A DNA stretch of 7,105 nucleotides from assembly GCA_031289815.1 (NCBI GenBank), contig JAITOS010000075.1, forward strand, positions 1 through 7,105, written 5' to 3'. Numbering within the stretch: the stretch's first letter is position 1; every line of letters begins with the position of its first letter. The translations under genes and the position numbers were made by a program. Below, in pieces: positions 5,743 through 7,105 of this stretch. Origin of the DNA: Peptococcaceae bacterium (lineage in GTDB: Bacteria; Bacillota; Desulfitobacteriia; Desulfitobacteriales; Desulfitobacteriaceae). Below the pieces are notes generated by a model. It did not search any database. It had not been told where the DNA came from and saw only the letters and a list, made by a program, of their open reading frames with translations.

Positions 5743-7001
5743 AACAAATCCTCCTCCGTTTCAATGCCGATGGACAAGCGAATCAGATCCGCGCCGACGC
5801 CGCACGCCTCCAACTCTTCATCGCTCAATTGCTGATGGGTCGTCGATGCCGGATGGATGACCAGACTGCGCACATCGCCGATATTGGCCAAATGACTGAA
5901 CAATTGCAAGCGCTCAATAAAACGCTTGCTGCGCAACCGCACATCTTCACTCCCTTGACGCTTCAAGCCAAAGGAAAGCACCGCTCCCGCTCCCTGCGGT
6001 AAATACTTTTGCGCTAAGTCAAACTGCGGATGACTCGGCAAACCGGCATACGCTACCCAATCGACTTGAGAGTGCGCTTCCAGATAGCGGGCTATCGTCA
6101 GGGCATTGGCCACGTGCTTCTCCATCCGTAAGGAGAGCGTTTCCAACCCTTGCAGCAATAAAAAAGCATTCATCGGCGCCAGACAAGCGCCGGTATCACG
6201 CAAGGTTTCCGCGCGCACTTTCATCAAAAAGCCATAATGCCCAAAGGTGTCAAAGAAACGCAGATTGTGGTAAGACGGCGACGGAGCGGCGATCGCCGGG
6301 AAGTGCGAATAGTCGAATTTCCCCGAATCCAGTACCACGCCGCCCAAAGAATTTCCATGACCACCGATGAATTTCGTCGCGGAATAAACCGTGATCGTCG
6401 CGCCAAAGTCCATCGGCCGACACAGGTACGGGGTGGCAATCGTATTATCGATGATCAAAGGAATTCGCTGCGCCTCAGCCACCCCTGCCACCGCCTGAAT
6501 ATCCAGGACGCTGCCGCGCGGATTGCCGATCAGCTCGCTGTACAGCGCGCGGGTGCGCGGGGTGATCGCTTGTTCCCACGCTTGCAGGTCTGTCGGATCG
6601 ACATAGCGCACTATGACGCCCATCTTTTTCAAGGTATAGGTCAGCTGCACCACCGAACCGCCGTAGAGATGAGAAGAGGCGACGATCTCATCCCCTGGTT
6701 CCAGCAAGGTCATAAACGCCGCAAATTGCGCCGCCATACCGCTGGCCGTCGCTACCGCGCCCGTCGCCCCTTCTAAAGAAGCCAAACGCTCTTCCAGGAC
6801 AGCGACCGTCGGGTTGCTGATGCGCGAATAGAGGTGTCCATAGCGTTTCAGATCAAAGAGATCCGCCGCCTGATCGGCATCGTAGAATACATAAGATGAG
6901 GTCTGATAAATAGGCGCCGCCCGCGCGCCCGTCGCCGCATCGGGGATATGTCCGGCATGAACCATACGCGTATCAAAGCCAAACGTGCGTTCCGCTTTCA
7001 A
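5703..7001 (-). CDS. metY: O-acetylhomoserine sulfhydrylase (PLP-dependent)
   Basis: This 432-residue enzyme makes L-homocysteine from O-acetylhomoserine and sulfide, the direct sulfhydrylation route to methionine, and acts in the cytosol. It belongs to the Cys/Met metabolism PLP family. Visible elements are YSRISNPT (58-65, phosphate and active-site Tyr/Arg region), ATASGMAA (84-91), SSHLYGGS (109-116), IIDNT (183-187, PLP ring Asp185), SATKFIGGHG (207-216, PLP lysine Lys210) and HPASTTH (383-389). The insertion after Lys210 (about 228-262, with FFDTFGHYGFLMKVR) and total length above 420 fit MetY rather than the shorter cystathionine gamma-synthase or gamma-lyase. The start is TTG at 7001 with AAAGGAGGT 6 bases upstream, overlapping the stop of the preceding gene as TTGA. 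The 3' end overlaps the CoA-binding gene by 40 bases, so the genes are translated together. Confidence 0.93.
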   Translation of the reverse strand: MKAERTFGFDTRMVHAGHIPDAATGARAAPIYQTSSYVFYDADQAADLFDLKRYGHLYSRISNPTVAVLEERLASLEGATGAVATASGMAAQFAAFMTLLEPGDEIVASSHLYGGSVVQLTYTLKKMGVIVRYVDPTDLQAWEQAITPRTRALYSELIGNPRGSVLDIQAVAGVAEAQRIPLIIDNTIATPYLCRPMDFGATITVYSATKFIGGHGNSLGGVVLDSGKFDYSHFPAIAAPSPSYHNLRFFDTFGHYGFLMKVRAETLRDTGACLAPMNAFLLLQGLETLSLRMEKHVANALTIARYLEAHSQVDWVAYAGLPSHPQFDLAQKYLPQGAGAVLSFGLKRQGSEDVRLRSKRFIERLQLFSHLANIGDVRSLVIHPASTTHQQLSDEELEACGVGADLIRLSIGIETEEDLLWDLEQALRALSS

Positions 7002-7105
7002 GCGCTCACCTCCTTTGAGTCGTTCACTGTATTGGCCGTGCGGATAAAGTCCGCCACGCCAGGAATATGGCGCAAGGCTTCCAGGTCTTCCGCCGTAGGT
7101 AAGCG
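6998..7105 (-). CDS. C-terminal end of an unidentified upstream gene in the metY operon
   Basis: The frame is open from the right edge to TGA at 7000-6998 and gives 35 residues, including LPTAEDLEALRHIPGVADFI, then a polar tail ending in SKEVSA. The stop overlaps the metY TTG start (TTGA), and the metY ribosome binding site is encoded in its last codons, the normal layout of coupled operon genes. The EDLEALRHIPGV segment resembles the end of an ACT-type domain (helix, then a 'PGV' strand), as in the regulatory tail of homoserine dehydrogenase, which would fit the pathway. This is only a suggestion from a short stretch. Confidence 0.72.
   Translation of the reverse strand, partial: RLPTAEDLEALRHIPGVADFIRTANTVNDSKEVSA
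7008..7016 (-). promoter_or_regulatory. Ribosome binding site for the TTG start of metY
   Basis: AAAGGAGGT lies 6 bases before TTG at 7001-6999. It is near-perfect against the 16S anti-Shine-Dalgarno and fixes the rare start. The next in-frame ATG, at codon 13 (6965), lacks a comparable site, and starting there would trim the N-terminal segment of the enzyme. Confidence 0.88.

Noticed and set aside
6237..6776. Plus-strand open frame of 179 codons opposite metY
   Set aside because: It is an arginine-rich mirror frame with no plausible family; metY motifs on the minus strand are complete.

Overview
The window looks like a chromosomal segment of a Gram-positive-type (Firmicutes) bacterium with moderate GC content. 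The evidence is strong GGAGG-type ribosome binding sites, several TTG and GTG starts, intrinsic terminators with T tracts, a lipobox lipoprotein and a GH18 enzyme of the spore-cortex-hydrolase type. A spore-forming anaerobe, perhaps of the Negativicutes or Clostridia, fits but is not proven from sequence alone. Apart from one plus-strand gene, all credible genes lie on the minus strand.

Right half (about 5060-7105, minus strand): a compact, translationally coupled operon. It begins with the 3' end of an unidentified gene (stop at 6998) that overlaps the TTG start of an O-acetylhomoserine sulfhydrylase (MetY, 5703-7001). The metY 3' end overlaps by 40 bases a CoA-binding Rossmann protein of the YccU type (5197-5742). 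A possible 45-residue small ORF (5060-5197) starts at a TGATG junction with that gene and runs into the start of the next, a GapN-like aldehyde dehydrogenase (3444-5069). That enzyme gene ends in a very strong terminator (3321-3387). The theme is sulfur amino acid synthesis followed by NADPH-producing carbon metabolism. Whether gapN is read from the metY transcript or from its own promoter is open, since a candidate promoter with a dyad lies at 5109-5142.

Middle (2075-3226, minus strand): a single-gene unit for a secreted GH18 lipoprotein, bounded upstream by the gapN terminator and downstream by its own terminator (1966-2016). Its best start is a GTG at 3226 with a near-perfect Shine-Dalgarno.

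Left part (1-1851): the accessory-looking portion. A plus-strand AlbA_2/RecG-like predicted regulator (466-1851) is preceded by 190-465, which has a consensus TATAAT and two inverted repeats but no supported gene. At the left edge, on the minus strand, are the first 16 codons of a Toprim-domain protein (RNase M5-like or related). Overlapping its start is an open frame without a start codon (43-189), which may be the 3' remnant of a truncated gene. The junction near 190 is the best candidate for a past insertion or deletion. I found no complete novel system, CRISPR array, tRNA or rRNA.
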